This document shows, piece by piece, positions 1 through 8,718 of a stretch of DNA of 64,000 bases. Position 1 is the first letter of the stretch, and each line of letters opens with the position of its first letter. Below the pieces are notes generated by a model. It had not been told where the DNA came from, ran no database searches, and was given only the letters and a program-made list of their open reading frames with translations. This DNA is from Herbaspirillum seropedicae. GTDB lineage: Bacteria; Pseudomonadota; Gammaproteobacteria; Burkholderiales; Burkholderiaceae_D. The position numbers and the translations under genes were made by a program. The stretch lies in the NCBI RefSeq assembly GCF_001040945.1, contig NZ_CP011930.1, forward strand, positions 3,715,021 through 3,779,020, written 5' to 3'.

Positions 1-2934
1 CGCCATTATGTTGACGCCTTGCTTGCCGACAATGGCCCCTTGGGTGGTGCCGATCACTTCCGAGATGTCGGGCATGCTGTAGCCGGTCACGGTGCCGCCG
101 GTGGTGACGAAATTGCCGTCGAAGCTGTGCCGGCGATACAGGGTCTGGCCAAGGTTGTTGATGTCGGCGTTGCCGCCACCGAGCCACAATGCACCGCTAA
201 CCACGATATTGCTGAACTCATTGTTCAGCGACTGGGCGATGCGGATATTGGCATTGCCGCCTGCACGAATTTCCGCCACCGCTCCGGCGCCTGCCGCGAG
301 CCGGTCTTCACTGGCGGTATGGTGTGCATTGCGGGTCAGTTCCAGCGAATCATGCTGGGGCGCCAATGCGCGCTGCGTGTCGCGCCGGAAGATGCCGTTG
401 GGATCGGTATAGTCCACCTCCGCCACGAAGCGTACGCAGTTGGTGGTGCAATTGCCGTACTGGTTGGAATAACCCGGCATGGGCTGCCAATTGACGTCGC
501 CGCGGCCATTGCGCGGATCATCGCCGCCTGCCACCTTGTCGGGGTTGCTGACGTTGTTCCGTTGCTCCGTGAAATACACCACTCGAGTGCCGTCGGTTGC
601 ACTGCCTCGGGTGACTTGACCGAAGGTAGCCCAATTACTGGAAAGACCTTTATAGAAAACGGTATCGTCGGCATGCGTGCGGATCACGGCCCTGCCGATC
701 ACGTAGCCGTCGGGGGTGATGATGCTCTTGGTCTCCAGCACATCGGCCGGATTCACATACAGCATTTCGTAGAAGTTGAAGTTGGAGGAATCAGGCTTGT
801 AATACATCTGATTGCCGCCGTTGTGCCACCAGGAAGGAGCCCGCATTGCATAGGTCTCATCCAGCGTACGCACGGTGGTGACAGCCACACCGCTGCGGGT
901 GTTGCGCACGTTCACCGCTGCGATGTCGAGATTGCCACCGGCTTCGATGACCGAATCTTCGTTGACGATCTGCGCCGTGTTGTTGACCAGCCCATTGGCG
1001 TCCCGCACGCCATTGGCAGCGATGGCCATGTCGGCGCTGCTGTAGATGATGGCCTTGCCCCGGTTGGCCAGCATCTCGGTCAGCCAGAGCGACATGCCGT
1101 TGCCCGCTCCCAGCAGGGCGTTGGCGCCGGTGTTTTCCAGTGTCCTGGCGTTGACCACGAGATCCTTGCCAAGGATGGTCGCGCTGTTGAGGATGCTGTC
1201 GGCGGTGATGTTGAGTTGCCGGTTCGCACTGATCTCGCCGGCGTTGTCGAGGCGATTGAGTGCGGTGAGCGTGATGTCTGCCGCCTGCAATGCTGCGCCG
1301 CTGCGATTGCCGATATTGGCGGCGCTCAGCGTGAGGGTATTGGCTTGCACGCGACCTGCGTTGTCGTAGTCGCCCTGCATGGTGAGATTGAGGTCACTCA
1401 CTGCGCTGAGCCGCCCGTTGGCGCCCTGGACCAATCCTTGTTGCAGCGTAAAGGCGGCGTTGCTGCGCGTGCCGATGCTGCCGTTGTTGCGCAAGCCCTG
1501 TACCCCGGCGCGGATGGACTGCGCGGTGATGCTGCCATCGTTGCTCAACATGCCATCGGCTGTCAGACCCAGCTGGCCAGCGGCCTCGATGTTGCCGGTA
1601 TTGCTGATGTCTGCGGCGGCGTTGCCCTGAGGCTGGGTTGCGCTGATCGAGATATCGCCCGCCGCCTGCACCTTGCCGCTGTTGTTGACCGCACCATGCG
1701 TATCCACCTCGACATTGCCGGTAGCCGCGCTGATGGCGCCGCTGTTCTGCAAGCTGGCAGCGGTGAGCGTCACCCCGCTCTGCGCGCTGATCGTATTGCT
1801 GTTGTTGATGCCCCCATCTGCCTGGAGCTTGACCGCGGCGGCCGAGGACGCAACGCTGCCGCTGTTGACGATATCGCCACCCTGCCCCGTTGCACGGACG
1901 CCCAAAGACGCCGTGGCGGCCAGGGAGCCGCTGTTCTCGATACGCCCCGCCGCTGTCAGCGTGAGCTCGCCAGCGGCGGCGCCGATGGCGCCGGCATTGC
2001 GCACGCCGACCCCGGACTCGGTGCCGACCAGCACGATCTTGTTGGCGTACATCCCGCCCAGTTGCGCGACGTCGATGCCGAATTGCGGCTTGGCGGGGTC
2101 CGCGCTCACGGCGGTCACTGTGGTGTTGTCGGCATTGACCTGGTTGGTCCCGACGGTGACTTTCAGTTCCTTGCTCCAGATGCCGGCATTGATCTTGGCG
2201 GCGCGGGCGATGAGGTCGGTGAAACTGGACTGGCTGTCATTGAGGCCATTACCCTTGATGCTCACCACGCCACCCCGCACCAGATAACCGTCCAGGCTGC
2301 CATTGTTGATGATGGGCGTGCCGGTGGTGAGGGTGCTGCGGCTGGCGTTGATGAAACCGCAGCCGTCGCAGGTCACGCCCGAGGGATTGGCGATGATCAC
2401 CTGGGCGCGGTCACCCGCCACTTCCACAAAGCCGCGCAACATGCTGGGATTGCTGGAATTGACTTCGTTGAGGATCACCCGCGCCGTGCCGTTGGCGAGG
2501 TTGGGATTGCGCTGGACCCATCCACCCAGCTGGGTCTGCACGTCGCTGCGGGAATTGTTGAGGATCGCGCCAGCGCGGTTGACGTCGAACTGGCTATAGG
2601 TATTGCGCGAAACGCCCGCTGCGCTCGGCGTCTGGATGTTGACCTGGGGAATGCCATTGGCGGTATTGACCACCACCGGCTGTTGCGCGCGCGGCGCGTT
2701 GGGGTCGGCGATGATCTGCGCATAGGCGCGCGGCATCGTCGTCACGAGCGCGCCTGTGGCCAGCAGCACGGCCAGTCCGATCCAGCTCAGGCGCGCCATG
2801 GGCAGGCCGCCGAGGGCCACGCCTGGGCGGCTGCCCACGGCGCGCTTGCCGGCGCAGGCGCGGGTGGTCTCGGCCACGGCCATCAGCAGGCCACGGGTCT
2901 TGTTGAAGATGATGCGATAGCAAAGCTGGTTCAT
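1..2934 (-). CDS. Two-partner secretion exoprotein, FHA/CdiA-type (TpsA), C-terminus outside window
   Basis: Large secreted beta-helical adhesin or contact-dependent toxin, exported by the TpsB encoded just upstream. The minus-strand frame stays open for 978 codons from ATG at 2934 to the window edge. Residues 1-22 (MNQLCYRIIFNKTRGLLMAV...) match the extended signal peptide region (ESPR), and a hydrophobic signal core ending in AYAQ follows at about 49-73. The TPS domain then shows the NPNL and NPSG motifs and a CDGCGF Cys pair, as often seen in CdiA-like proteins. From about residue 230 come degenerate repeats rich in N-S-G-x-I, typical of filamentous haemagglutinin. A Trp/Tyr-rich stretch with WWHN and MYYKP lies near residue 700. 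An open frame on the opposite strand is its codon-register mirror. Adhesin versus CDI toxin cannot be decided without the C-terminus. Confidence 0.9.
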   Translation of the reverse strand, partial: MNQLCYRIIFNKTRGLLMAVAETTRACAGKRAVGSRPGVALGGLPMARLSWIGLAVLLATGALVTTMPRAYAQIIADPNAPRAQQPVVVNTANGIPQVNIQTPSAAGVSRNTYSQFDVNRAGAILNNSRSDVQTQLGGWVQRNPNLANGTARVILNEVNSSNPSMLRGFVEVAGDRAQVIIANPSGVTCDGCGFINASRSTLTTGTPIINNGSLDGYLVRGGVVSIKGNGLNDSQSSFTDLIARAAKINAGIWSKELKVTVGTNQVNADNTTVTAVSADPAKPQFGIDVAQLGGMYANKIVLVGTESGVGVRNAGAIGAAAGELTLTAAGRIENSGSLAATASLGVRATGQGGDIVNSGSVASSAAAVKLQADGGINNSNTISAQSGVTLTAASLQNSGAISAATGNVEVDTHGAVNNSGKVQAAGDISISATQPQGNAAADISNTGNIEAAGQLGLTADGMLSNDGSITAQSIRAGVQGLRNNGSIGTRSNAAFTLQQGLVQGANGRLSAVSDLNLTMQGDYDNAGRVQANTLTLSAANIGNRSGAALQAADITLTALNRLDNAGEISANRQLNITADSILNSATILGKDLVVNARTLENTGANALLGAGNGMSLWLTEMLANRGKAIIYSSADMAIAANGVRDANGLVNNTAQIVNEDSVIEAGGNLDIAAVNVRNTRSGVAVTTVRTLDETYAMRAPSWWHNGGNQMYYKPDSSNFNFYEMLYVNPADVLETKSIITPDGYVIGRAVIRTHADDTVFYKGLSSNWATFGQVTRGSATDGTRVVYFTEQRNNVSNPDKVAGGDDPRNGRGDVNWQPMPGYSNQYGNCTTNCVRFVAEVDYTDPNGIFRRDTQRALAPQHDSLELTRNAHHTASEDRLAAGAGAVAEIRAGGNANIRIAQSLNNEFSNIVVSGALWLGGGNADINNLGQTLYRRHSFDGNFVTTGGTVTGYSMPDISEVIGTTQGAIVGKQGVNIMA

Positions 2935-2977
2935 GATGTTGCTTTCTTGTTGTCGTTCATGCGCGTAGGCTGGCCGG

Positions 2978-4732
2978 TCAGAAAGACCACATCAGACTCA
3001 TGCCGGCGGTGAGGGGGGAGGTCTTGAATCGGTCTGGCTGGGAAATCGGCACGCCGGCGAAGACTTCGTAATTGGTGCGGCCCAGCGCACCGCGCAGGCC
3101 CAGTACTGCGCCGGCCAGGCGGCGTCCGACCAGCAGCTCCGTGGAGGGACCGCCGACTTCGCCATAGTCCAGGCCGGCATAGATCTCTTGCTTGCTCGCG
3201 CCCAGGGCGGCGGCCAGTTCATTGCGCACATACCAGCCGCGCTCGGCCAGCAGGTTGCTCTCGCCATCGAAGCCGCGCACGCTGTAGCGCCCGCCGAGCG
3301 AAAACTTGTCTTGCGGGGTCAGGGGCGTGCGGTTCCATTGGGCGCGCGCGCCCAGGGTGTAGCGCATGGCCTGTTTGCCCCAGGGCATGGGCAAGGCAAA
3401 GGGAGCGTTCAGGTTGAGGTCGGCGGTCATGAGACGAAAGCGCGAAGTGCCTTCGCCAAAGGCTTCCTCGGGCGCGGCCATGGCGTCGAAGGCGCCGGTG
3501 CCACGCTTGTAGGCCAGGGCCAGATCCAGGGTTCCCTCGCCGATGAATTCGCGATGCGCCAGCCCCATCTCCCAACCGGCCACGCGACGGCGCTGCACCT
3601 GCACTTCGGTGTCATCGACATAGTTGCTGGAAGAGCGCACGAAGCCCTTGAACGAGAGCGTGGTCTTGCGCACGGCGTCGCGGTAGACCAGGCGGCTCAG
3701 TTTCAATTCGTTGGTCTCGCTCTGGCCGCTGTAGAGATAGGTCTGGTTGATGCCGGCCACGGCCTGGTGATAGCGATTGCTGCTGTTGGTGAAGGCCAGC
3801 GCCCAGTAACCCAGCGGCAGCGAGTAATGCACCACCTGGCTCTGGCTGCCGCGCGCGCCGGGGTCGCCGCCGCCCAGATCGTGGCTGAAGCTGATGTAGA
3901 AGAGATCGTTGAGGGTGAGCCAGTTGTCCAGCGAGACGGTGGCGCTGCCCTGGTATTTGCCGGTGGCCTTGGTGCCGCTATCGTCCACCGACAGGGTCAG
4001 GCGAATGGGGATGCCCTGCTGGTAGCTGATGACCAGGTCGCTGTCGCCGGGGGCCGCATCCTTGCCTTCGCTGGGGGCGATCTGGACGTCGGCCTCGGCG
4101 GTGGGGACGCGCTTGAGGTTTTCCAGTCCTTGCTCGATGTCGCGCAGATTGAGGAGATCGCCGGGCGATGCCGGCAGTGCATTCCACTGGGTGGCGCGGG
4201 GATCGGCATTGTCGGCAAAGCGGATCGCGCGGATCTTGCCTGGGACGATGGTCAGGCGCAGCTCGCCGCTGGCAATATCCTGCGGCTGGGCCAGTATGCG
4301 TGTGGTGACGTAGCCGCGGGCGACGATGGCGTTTTGCAAGGCCGACATCACGGCGTTGATCCCCTGCACGCCCAGGCAGCGCCCGCCGGGATTGGCTTCT
4401 GGCAGATCGAGCAGCCAGTCGAAGCGCGCGCTGCCGGGGCCATCCAGCACGACGCGATGCACCGCAAAGCACGGTGATTCCTGAGCGGGGACGGCCTCGG
4501 CTGCCGCACCGGGTTGCGCCGGCAGGCGTACGTCGGGACCGCGCTCCTGCTGCCGGCGCAATTCGCGCTCGCGCTCTTGCTGGCGCTGGAATTGCTGCGT
4601 CGACAGATCGGCCTGCGCCCAGGCGCTGGACATCACGCCCGCCTGGCACAGACACAAAACGATGGGCAAAAAGCTGCCCCTCCCACGCAGGCGCACGTGC
4701 CTGCGCAGGCTCCCCTGAGGATCCTGGCTCAT
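2978..4732 (-). CDS. TpsB transporter, ShlB/FhaC/HecB family
   Basis: Outer-membrane transporter (584 aa) that recognises the TPS domain of its partner exoprotein and secretes it. A signal peptide ends at AWAQ (about residue 39). A Gln/Arg/Glu-rich helix (QQFQRQQERER...) follows, matching the plug helix H1. Then come POTRA domains (about 85-240) and a 16-strand-type barrel ending in ...SLMWSF with the C-terminal Phe of barrel proteins. VRGF near residue 482 fits the conserved VRGY/F loop motif. I chose ATG 4732 (MSQDPQG), which puts the signal peptide at the N-terminus; an in-frame ATG at 4840 would add 36 unlikely residues. The exoprotein gene starts 43 bp downstream, so the two are probably one B-then-A operon. 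Confidence 0.94.
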   Translation of the reverse strand: MSQDPQGSLRRHVRLRGRGSFLPIVLCLCQAGVMSSAWAQADLSTQQFQRQQERERELRRQQERGPDVRLPAQPGAAAEAVPAQESPCFAVHRVVLDGPGSARFDWLLDLPEANPGGRCLGVQGINAVMSALQNAIVARGYVTTRILAQPQDIASGELRLTIVPGKIRAIRFADNADPRATQWNALPASPGDLLNLRDIEQGLENLKRVPTAEADVQIAPSEGKDAAPGDSDLVISYQQGIPIRLTLSVDDSGTKATGKYQGSATVSLDNWLTLNDLFYISFSHDLGGGDPGARGSQSQVVHYSLPLGYWALAFTNSSNRYHQAVAGINQTYLYSGQSETNELKLSRLVYRDAVRKTTLSFKGFVRSSSNYVDDTEVQVQRRRVAGWEMGLAHREFIGEGTLDLALAYKRGTGAFDAMAAPEEAFGEGTSRFRLMTADLNLNAPFALPMPWGKQAMRYTLGARAQWNRTPLTPQDKFSLGGRYSVRGFDGESNLLAERGWYVRNELAAALGASKQEIYAGLDYGEVGGPSTELLVGRRLAGAVLGLRGALGRTNYEVFAGVPISQPDRFKTSPLTAGMSLMWSF

Positions 4733-5180
4733 TGTTGTCTTGTTGTTCTGGTGAAACTGAAGTGGGTGCGGGGCGTCGTTTGATGGCCCCACTGCCTGGC
4801 TGCGGGGCAATTTCCACGCGGAAATGGTGCCGCACAGCAATTTTACCTAAAATTACAATCTCATTGAACAGGAACGTAACAGGTTGCGCTCGATCAGCGG
4901 CGATATGGCCAACTTCGTTGCTCTGTTACACCCTCATGGGGAAGTTACACCAAAGAAATAAAAAGTCAATATCTGTTAAATATAAAAGTCATCAGGGAAC
5001 AAAAAACAATCAACCGCGCAAAAGTATTAAATATAAAACCCAATAATTTCCCATCTAACAACTTGGGGGAGCTTGCGTGGCCAACGACGACGCGTTGTTG
5101 ATCACTATGGCCGGATCACCTCAGTGACTCACTGCCGATCCCGAACGCGCATCGGCAGCAACTCCCCGGCGCTCCCGCAC
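4733..5180. other. AT-rich upstream region of the tpsB-tpsA operon
   Basis: No convincing gene is seen between tpsB and uraH. The stretch 4840-5060 is much richer in A+T than its surroundings. It holds a candidate minus-strand promoter, two GTTACACC copies 19 bp apart (4925-4932, 4944-4951) and two TTAAATATAAAA copies 51 bp apart (4976-4987, 5027-5038). High A+T suggests control by a nucleoid protein such as H-NS/MvaT; that is inference. Confidence 0.6.
4942..4969 (-). promoter_or_regulatory. Candidate sigma70 promoter of tpsB-tpsA with direct repeats
   Basis: On the minus strand TTGACT (4969-4964) is followed after 16 bp by TAACTT (4947-4942). The -10 overlaps one of two GGTGTAAC direct repeats spaced 19 bp apart, about two helical turns, which could bind a regulator. 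The distance to the tpsB start is about 210 bp. Pattern match only. Confidence 0.4.
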
Positions 5181-5534
5181 TCAACTACCGCGATAAGTGG
5201 AATAAGCCCACGGCGACACCACCAGCGGCACGTGGTAATTCTGGGATGCATCGGCAATGCCGAAGGCAATCACCACCTCATCGACGAAACGCGGTTCCGG
5301 CAACTGCTCGCCCTGGGCGGCGAAGTAATCACCGGCGGCAAACACCAGTTCGTACTTGCCCACCTGCAGCGCCTCACCGGCCAGCAGCGGTTCATCACAG
5401 CGGCCATCGCTGTTGGTGACGGCCTGCTTGAGCAGGGTCTTGCCGACCGGCCCGACGGCATACAAGGCCAGCTTCACGCCCACGCCCGGCTTGCCCTTGG
5501 TGATGTCCAGCACGTGCGTGCTCAGTTTGCCCAT
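5181..5534 (-). CDS. uraH: 5-hydroxyisourate hydrolase (transthyretin-like)
   Basis: Hydrolyses 5-hydroxyisourate, the product of urate oxidation, to OHCU; the second step of the urate to allantoin route. The protein is 117 aa, the usual bacterial length. It begins MGKLSTHVLD with the conserved His of the active site and ends in the diagnostic C-terminal tetrapeptide YRGS. ATG 5534 is chosen because GGAAAGGA sits at good Shine-Dalgarno distance; the frame is open further upstream but without family similarity. The next enzyme activity, UraD, is encoded about 8 kb away as part of a fusion, with iron-uptake genes between. Confidence 0.95.
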   Translation of the reverse strand: MGKLSTHVLDITKGKPGVGVKLALYAVGPVGKTLLKQAVTNSDGRCDEPLLAGEALQVGKYELVFAAGDYFAAQGEQLPEPRFVDEVVIAFGIADASQNYHVPLVVSPWAYSTYRGS

Positions 5535-5557
5535 GATGTGTTCCTTTCCCTGATGGT

Positions 5558-5589
5558 TGAATGACTGAATGATTGAATGACTGAATGCT
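5558..5589. repeat. 8-bp tandem repeat (TGAATGAY), four copies
   Basis: Four back-to-back octamers: TGAATGAC, TGAATGAT, TGAATGAC and TGAATGCT. They lie 24-55 bp upstream of the uraH start codon, in the likely promoter or 5' UTR. Such an array can change copy number by slippage. Confidence 0.85.
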
Positions 5590-5951
5590 TGGATCGTAGG
5601 ATGCTTGGCTTGATGACCAACCGCGATCATATACGGCCTCGCCGGACTGCCTATACGCACCTGCTTATATCCGCCATCGCGGCAGTGGGTCACGCGGGCC
5701 ACCTTCTTCAGCGTTTTCAGTCGCTACCTTGCGGCCCATTCTCACGCTCTGCGACGGCCAGAATTCTCGCTCCACAAATCGAATTTTTAGCGGTCACAGT
5801 CCGCTAGCGGCTACCTATACTCGCCCAGATCCGACATGGAGGTAACGATATCCGCCGCTACCCGCCGATGCCGGATACCGCCCTCAATCTGTTCGCCAGC
5901 CAAGCCTGTCGGCCCTTTCCGACCCTCGCGCAATCTGTGATGCGCGCTCAT

Positions 5952-5992
5952 CGCCAGCCAAGAGATTCCTCAACCCTTTCTCTCGGAACCTG
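5952..5992 (+). repeat. Leader segment shared by the two TonB receptor genes, copy 1
   Basis: The stretch from GCCAGCCAAGAGA to CTCTCGGAACC directly before the receptor 1 start recurs almost identically at 8678-8713, before receptor 2. The copies differ mainly by a small length change between the two blocks. The duplication therefore included the translation-initiation region; GGAACC may be the ribosome-binding site. Confidence 0.7.
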
Positions 5993-5994
5993 TC

Positions 5995-8262
5995 ATGAGC
6001 TTTATCAAGAGTCGCAAACACGCGTCGCCGGCCCACGCCGCGCGGCTTCCTTCGCTGGCCGTCGCCAGCGCGCTGCTGCTGCCGGTCATGGGCGCACATG
6101 CCCAGACCTCCGGCAGCGGCTTGCCGCCCACCCGGGTCGACGGCGCCCGCGAATCGCCCTACAAGAGCGAGTATTCGGCCTCGCCCAAATACACCCAGCC
6201 GCTGGTGGATACGCCGCAGACGCTACAGATCCTGCGACGTCCGCTAATGGCGCAGCAGGCGGCCACATCGCTGTCCGACGTACTGCGCAATACCCCGGGC
6301 GTAGGCGCCTTCTTCCTCGGCGAGAACGGCAGCACCAGCACCGGTGACACCATCTACATGCGCGGCTTCGACGCCACCGGGGTGATCTTCGTGGACAATG
6401 TGCGCGACCTGGGCGCGATCTCGCGTGACGTCTTCAATATCGAACAGGTGGAAGTGCTCAAGGGCCAGGCCGGCACCGACAATGGCCGGGGCTCGCCGAC
6501 CGGTTCGATCAACCTGGTCACCAAACAGCCCGAGCTGGTCGATGCGGTCACTGTCTCGGCGACCTATGGCAGCTGGATCCAGAAGCGCGCCACGCTGGAC
6601 TGGAACCGCATCCTGGACGCTGACCGCGGCCTGGCGCTGCGCCTGAACCTGATGAAGCAGCATAGCGGCGTGCCGGGTCGCCATGTCGTCCACAATGCCC
6701 GCGACGGGTTCGCGCCCTCGCTGGCCTTCGGGCTGAACACGCCGACCCGGATCTTCTTCAACTACCTGCACATCCAGCAGGACAACGTCCCCGACGGCGG
6801 CGTGAGCACCATCGGCCTGCCGGGCTATTCAACGCCCGACCCGAACCGCCCCTATATCAGCAACGCGCCCAAGGTCAGCACCAGCAACTTCTACGGCCAC
6901 GTCAACGACTACAACCGGGTCAACACCGACATGACCACGCTGCGCGTGGAGCACGACTTCTCGCCCGACCTGAAACTGCAGAACACCACCCGCTATGCGC
7001 GCACTGATCAAGACTATCGCCTCAGCTCCTTCGTTGCGATCGGGGTGAAGACGGACCGATCCTCGGTCAGCCTGTTCACCCCTTCGCCGGAGGACCGCTC
7101 CACCTGGGAGGTGTCGCGCAACATCATCACCCGGCGCGACCAGAGCAACGAGATCCTGAGCAACCAGACCCATCTCACGGCCTCGTTCCAGAGCGGCGCC
7201 CTGCAGCACACGCTGGTGGGCGGACTGGAACTGACCCGCGAGCGGCAACATGCCCTCTCCTTCACCGGCCCCTCCCGACGTCCCCGGGCCAATCTCTACC
7301 AGCCCAATCCGGAATTCGACGACTCCGGCACCCTCATCAGCGTGAACGGGCGCAACAAAGGCCAGACCGATACCGTCTCGCTCTATGCGCTGGACACCCT
7401 CAAGTTCAACGAGCGCTGGTCCCTCAGCCTGGGCCTGCGTGAAGACTTCTATCGCACCTCCTTCGACGACACCAAGCCAAACGCTGGCGGACCGCTGCAC
7501 AAATCGGGCGGGCTCTTCAACGCCAAGGTGGCGGTCGTCTTCAAACCCACCAGCTACAGCAGCCTCTACGCCCTGTACGCGAGCGCACAGCAACCGCCCG
7601 GCGGCGCCAACTTCAACCTCAGCGCCAGCCGCAGCAACGCCTCCCATACCGACTACGCCCCGCAGAAGACCGACACTGGCGAGATTGGTACCAAGTGGGA
7701 ACTGCTGGATCGCAAGTTGATCGCCACCGCGGCCCTCTATCGTACCGAGGTCAACAATGAGGTGGAACTGGATAGCCTGACCAACACCTACTTCCAGACC
7801 GGCAAGAAGATCACCCAGGGACTGGAACTGGGCGTGACCGGCGATCTCAGCCCCACGGTCTCGCTCACGGCCGGTTACAGCCACATGCAGAGCCAGGTTT
7901 CGCGCGGCGCCCTGGTATCGGCCACGGGCGAGAATTTCCTGGCCTACGCCCCGCGTCGTTCCTTCACCTCCTGGGTCAGTTGGCGCTTGCCGCAGGGCTT
8001 TACCCTGGGCGGCGGGCTGCGCTACTCGGGCGGACTGCTGCGTGGCCGCGACACCAATGCGATCGGCACGCCCAAGGACACCGGCGCTTATTGGGTGGCC
8101 GACGTCATGGCCAGCTATGTCATCCACCAGCATGCAGAGATCCAGCTGAACGTGAACAATCTGTTCAACAACAGCTACGTCAGGTCCATCAACAAAAGCG
8201 GCTATCGCTACCTCCCCGGCGATGCGCGCAACATTTCCCTGACCGGCAATTTCCACTTCTGA
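5995..8262 (+). CDS. TonB-dependent siderophore receptor 1 (Fiu-like)
   Basis: Outer-membrane receptor (755 aa) importing ferric catecholate-type siderophores with TonB-ExbBD energy. The signal peptide ends near AHAQ (about 37). The plug domain (about 65-180) carries DTPQTLQ, LRNTPGV, IYMRGFD, VEVLKG and GSINLVTKQP, all standard for siderophore receptors. The barrel fills the rest and ends in NFHF with a terminal Phe. ATG 5995 sits just after a leader shared with receptor 2. The protein is a clear paralogue of receptor 2, with matching motifs along the whole length, and is followed by a strong terminator. The exact ligand cannot be read from the sequence; the nearby piuC favours catecholates or related xenosiderophores. 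Confidence 0.92.
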   Translation: MSFIKSRKHASPAHAARLPSLAVASALLLPVMGAHAQTSGSGLPPTRVDGARESPYKSEYSASPKYTQPLVDTPQTLQILRRPLMAQQAATSLSDVLRNTPGVGAFFLGENGSTSTGDTIYMRGFDATGVIFVDNVRDLGAISRDVFNIEQVEVLKGQAGTDNGRGSPTGSINLVTKQPELVDAVTVSATYGSWIQKRATLDWNRILDADRGLALRLNLMKQHSGVPGRHVVHNARDGFAPSLAFGLNTPTRIFFNYLHIQQDNVPDGGVSTIGLPGYSTPDPNRPYISNAPKVSTSNFYGHVNDYNRVNTDMTTLRVEHDFSPDLKLQNTTRYARTDQDYRLSSFVAIGVKTDRSSVSLFTPSPEDRSTWEVSRNIITRRDQSNEILSNQTHLTASFQSGALQHTLVGGLELTRERQHALSFTGPSRRPRANLYQPNPEFDDSGTLISVNGRNKGQTDTVSLYALDTLKFNERWSLSLGLREDFYRTSFDDTKPNAGGPLHKSGGLFNAKVAVVFKPTSYSSLYALYASAQQPPGGANFNLSASRSNASHTDYAPQKTDTGEIGTKWELLDRKLIATAALYRTEVNNEVELDSLTNTYFQTGKKITQGLELGVTGDLSPTVSLTAGYSHMQSQVSRGALVSATGENFLAYAPRRSFTSWVSWRLPQGFTLGGGLRYSGGLLRGRDTNAIGTPKDTGAYWVADVMASYVIHQHAEIQLNVNNLFNNSYVRSINKSGYRYLPGDARNISLTGNFHF

Positions 8263-8307
8263 TCGCAGGCGGCGCTGTTAGCGCTGCCGCCCTGCACCTC
8301 CCCTGAC

Positions 8308-8341
8308 GATGGCCACCGCTGATGGTGGCCATCGCGTTTTT
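8308..8341 (+). terminator. Rho-independent terminator after receptor 1
   Basis: Perfect 10-bp stem GATGGCCACC / GGTGGCCATC with a 6-nt loop, followed by GCGTTTTT. A weaker hairpin precedes it at about 8269-8292. Confidence 0.85.
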
Positions 8342-8677
8342 GCCTCATCACCTTCCCCCATTGGCGCCTCGCAGCCCAGCCGCATCAACGCGACTTCTGC
8401 GCCACATCGCGCTGCGCTCGCCATCCTTTCCGCCAATCCGCCCGCGCCCGCCTCCCGCAAGGACGAACACAGGCGCGCCTGCGTCGACAACGAATCAGCG
8501 AAGAAAAAATTTAATAAACAAGAATCACTTTTATTTACATTTTATTTATAATTGTCACAGTCCCGTCGTTAAGTGACATTTCACCCGGTGCGGGATAAAA
8601 AAAACTAGATCAGCCAGCCGAACCGCCGGTCCCGGGCAACGCCATGCGCGCGCGCCCTCCTCCGACTGCATCACCGC

Positions 8678-8713
8678 CAGCCAAGAGAACACGCAACCAT
8701 TCTCTCGGAACCT
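8678..8713 (+). repeat. Leader segment shared by the two TonB receptor genes, copy 2
   Basis: Second copy of the GCCAGCCAAGAGA ... CTCTCGGAACC leader, ending just before the ATG at 8719. Confidence 0.7.
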
Positions 8714-8718
8714 TGCTC

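Larger units (their letters stand above)
5535..5994. other. Divergent intergenic region between uraH and TonB receptor 1
   Basis: 460 bp with no supported gene. It contains a four-copy 8-bp tandem repeat in the uraH leader, a TATACT hexamer at 5816-5821 as a possible -10 for the receptor gene, and a leader segment at 5952-5992 that recurs before receptor 2. I could not recognise a convincing Fur box. Confidence 0.5.
8263..8718. other. Intergenic region between the two receptor genes
   Basis: 456 bp holding the receptor 1 terminator, a GC-rich middle and an A+T-rich block (about 8500-8610) that is probably the receptor 2 promoter. TTGTCACAGTCC near 8552 resembles GGTCACAGTCC near 5792 before receptor 1, so a shared control site is possible. 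No gene is supported. Confidence 0.5.

Noticed and set aside
19..3012. 997-codon open frame on the plus strand
   Set aside because: It is in exact codon register antisense to the FHA-type exoprotein. Its translation is low-complexity Ala/Gly/His/Asp without family features, while the minus frame shows ESPR and TPS motifs.
3188..4477. 429-codon open frame opposite tpsB
   Set aside because: Antisense shadow of a GC-rich gene; no signal, motif or ribosome-binding site.
6829..8256. 475-codon minus-strand frame inside receptor 1 (and 9697-11079 inside receptor 2)
   Set aside because: Register mirrors of the receptor coding frames. Both receptors have this mirror, which reflects shared coding constraint, not an antisense gene.
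8500..8610. Fur box before receptor 2
   Set aside because: The region is A+T-rich, but I could not align a convincing 19-bp Fur consensus by eye here or before receptor 1. Iron control is likely but not shown.
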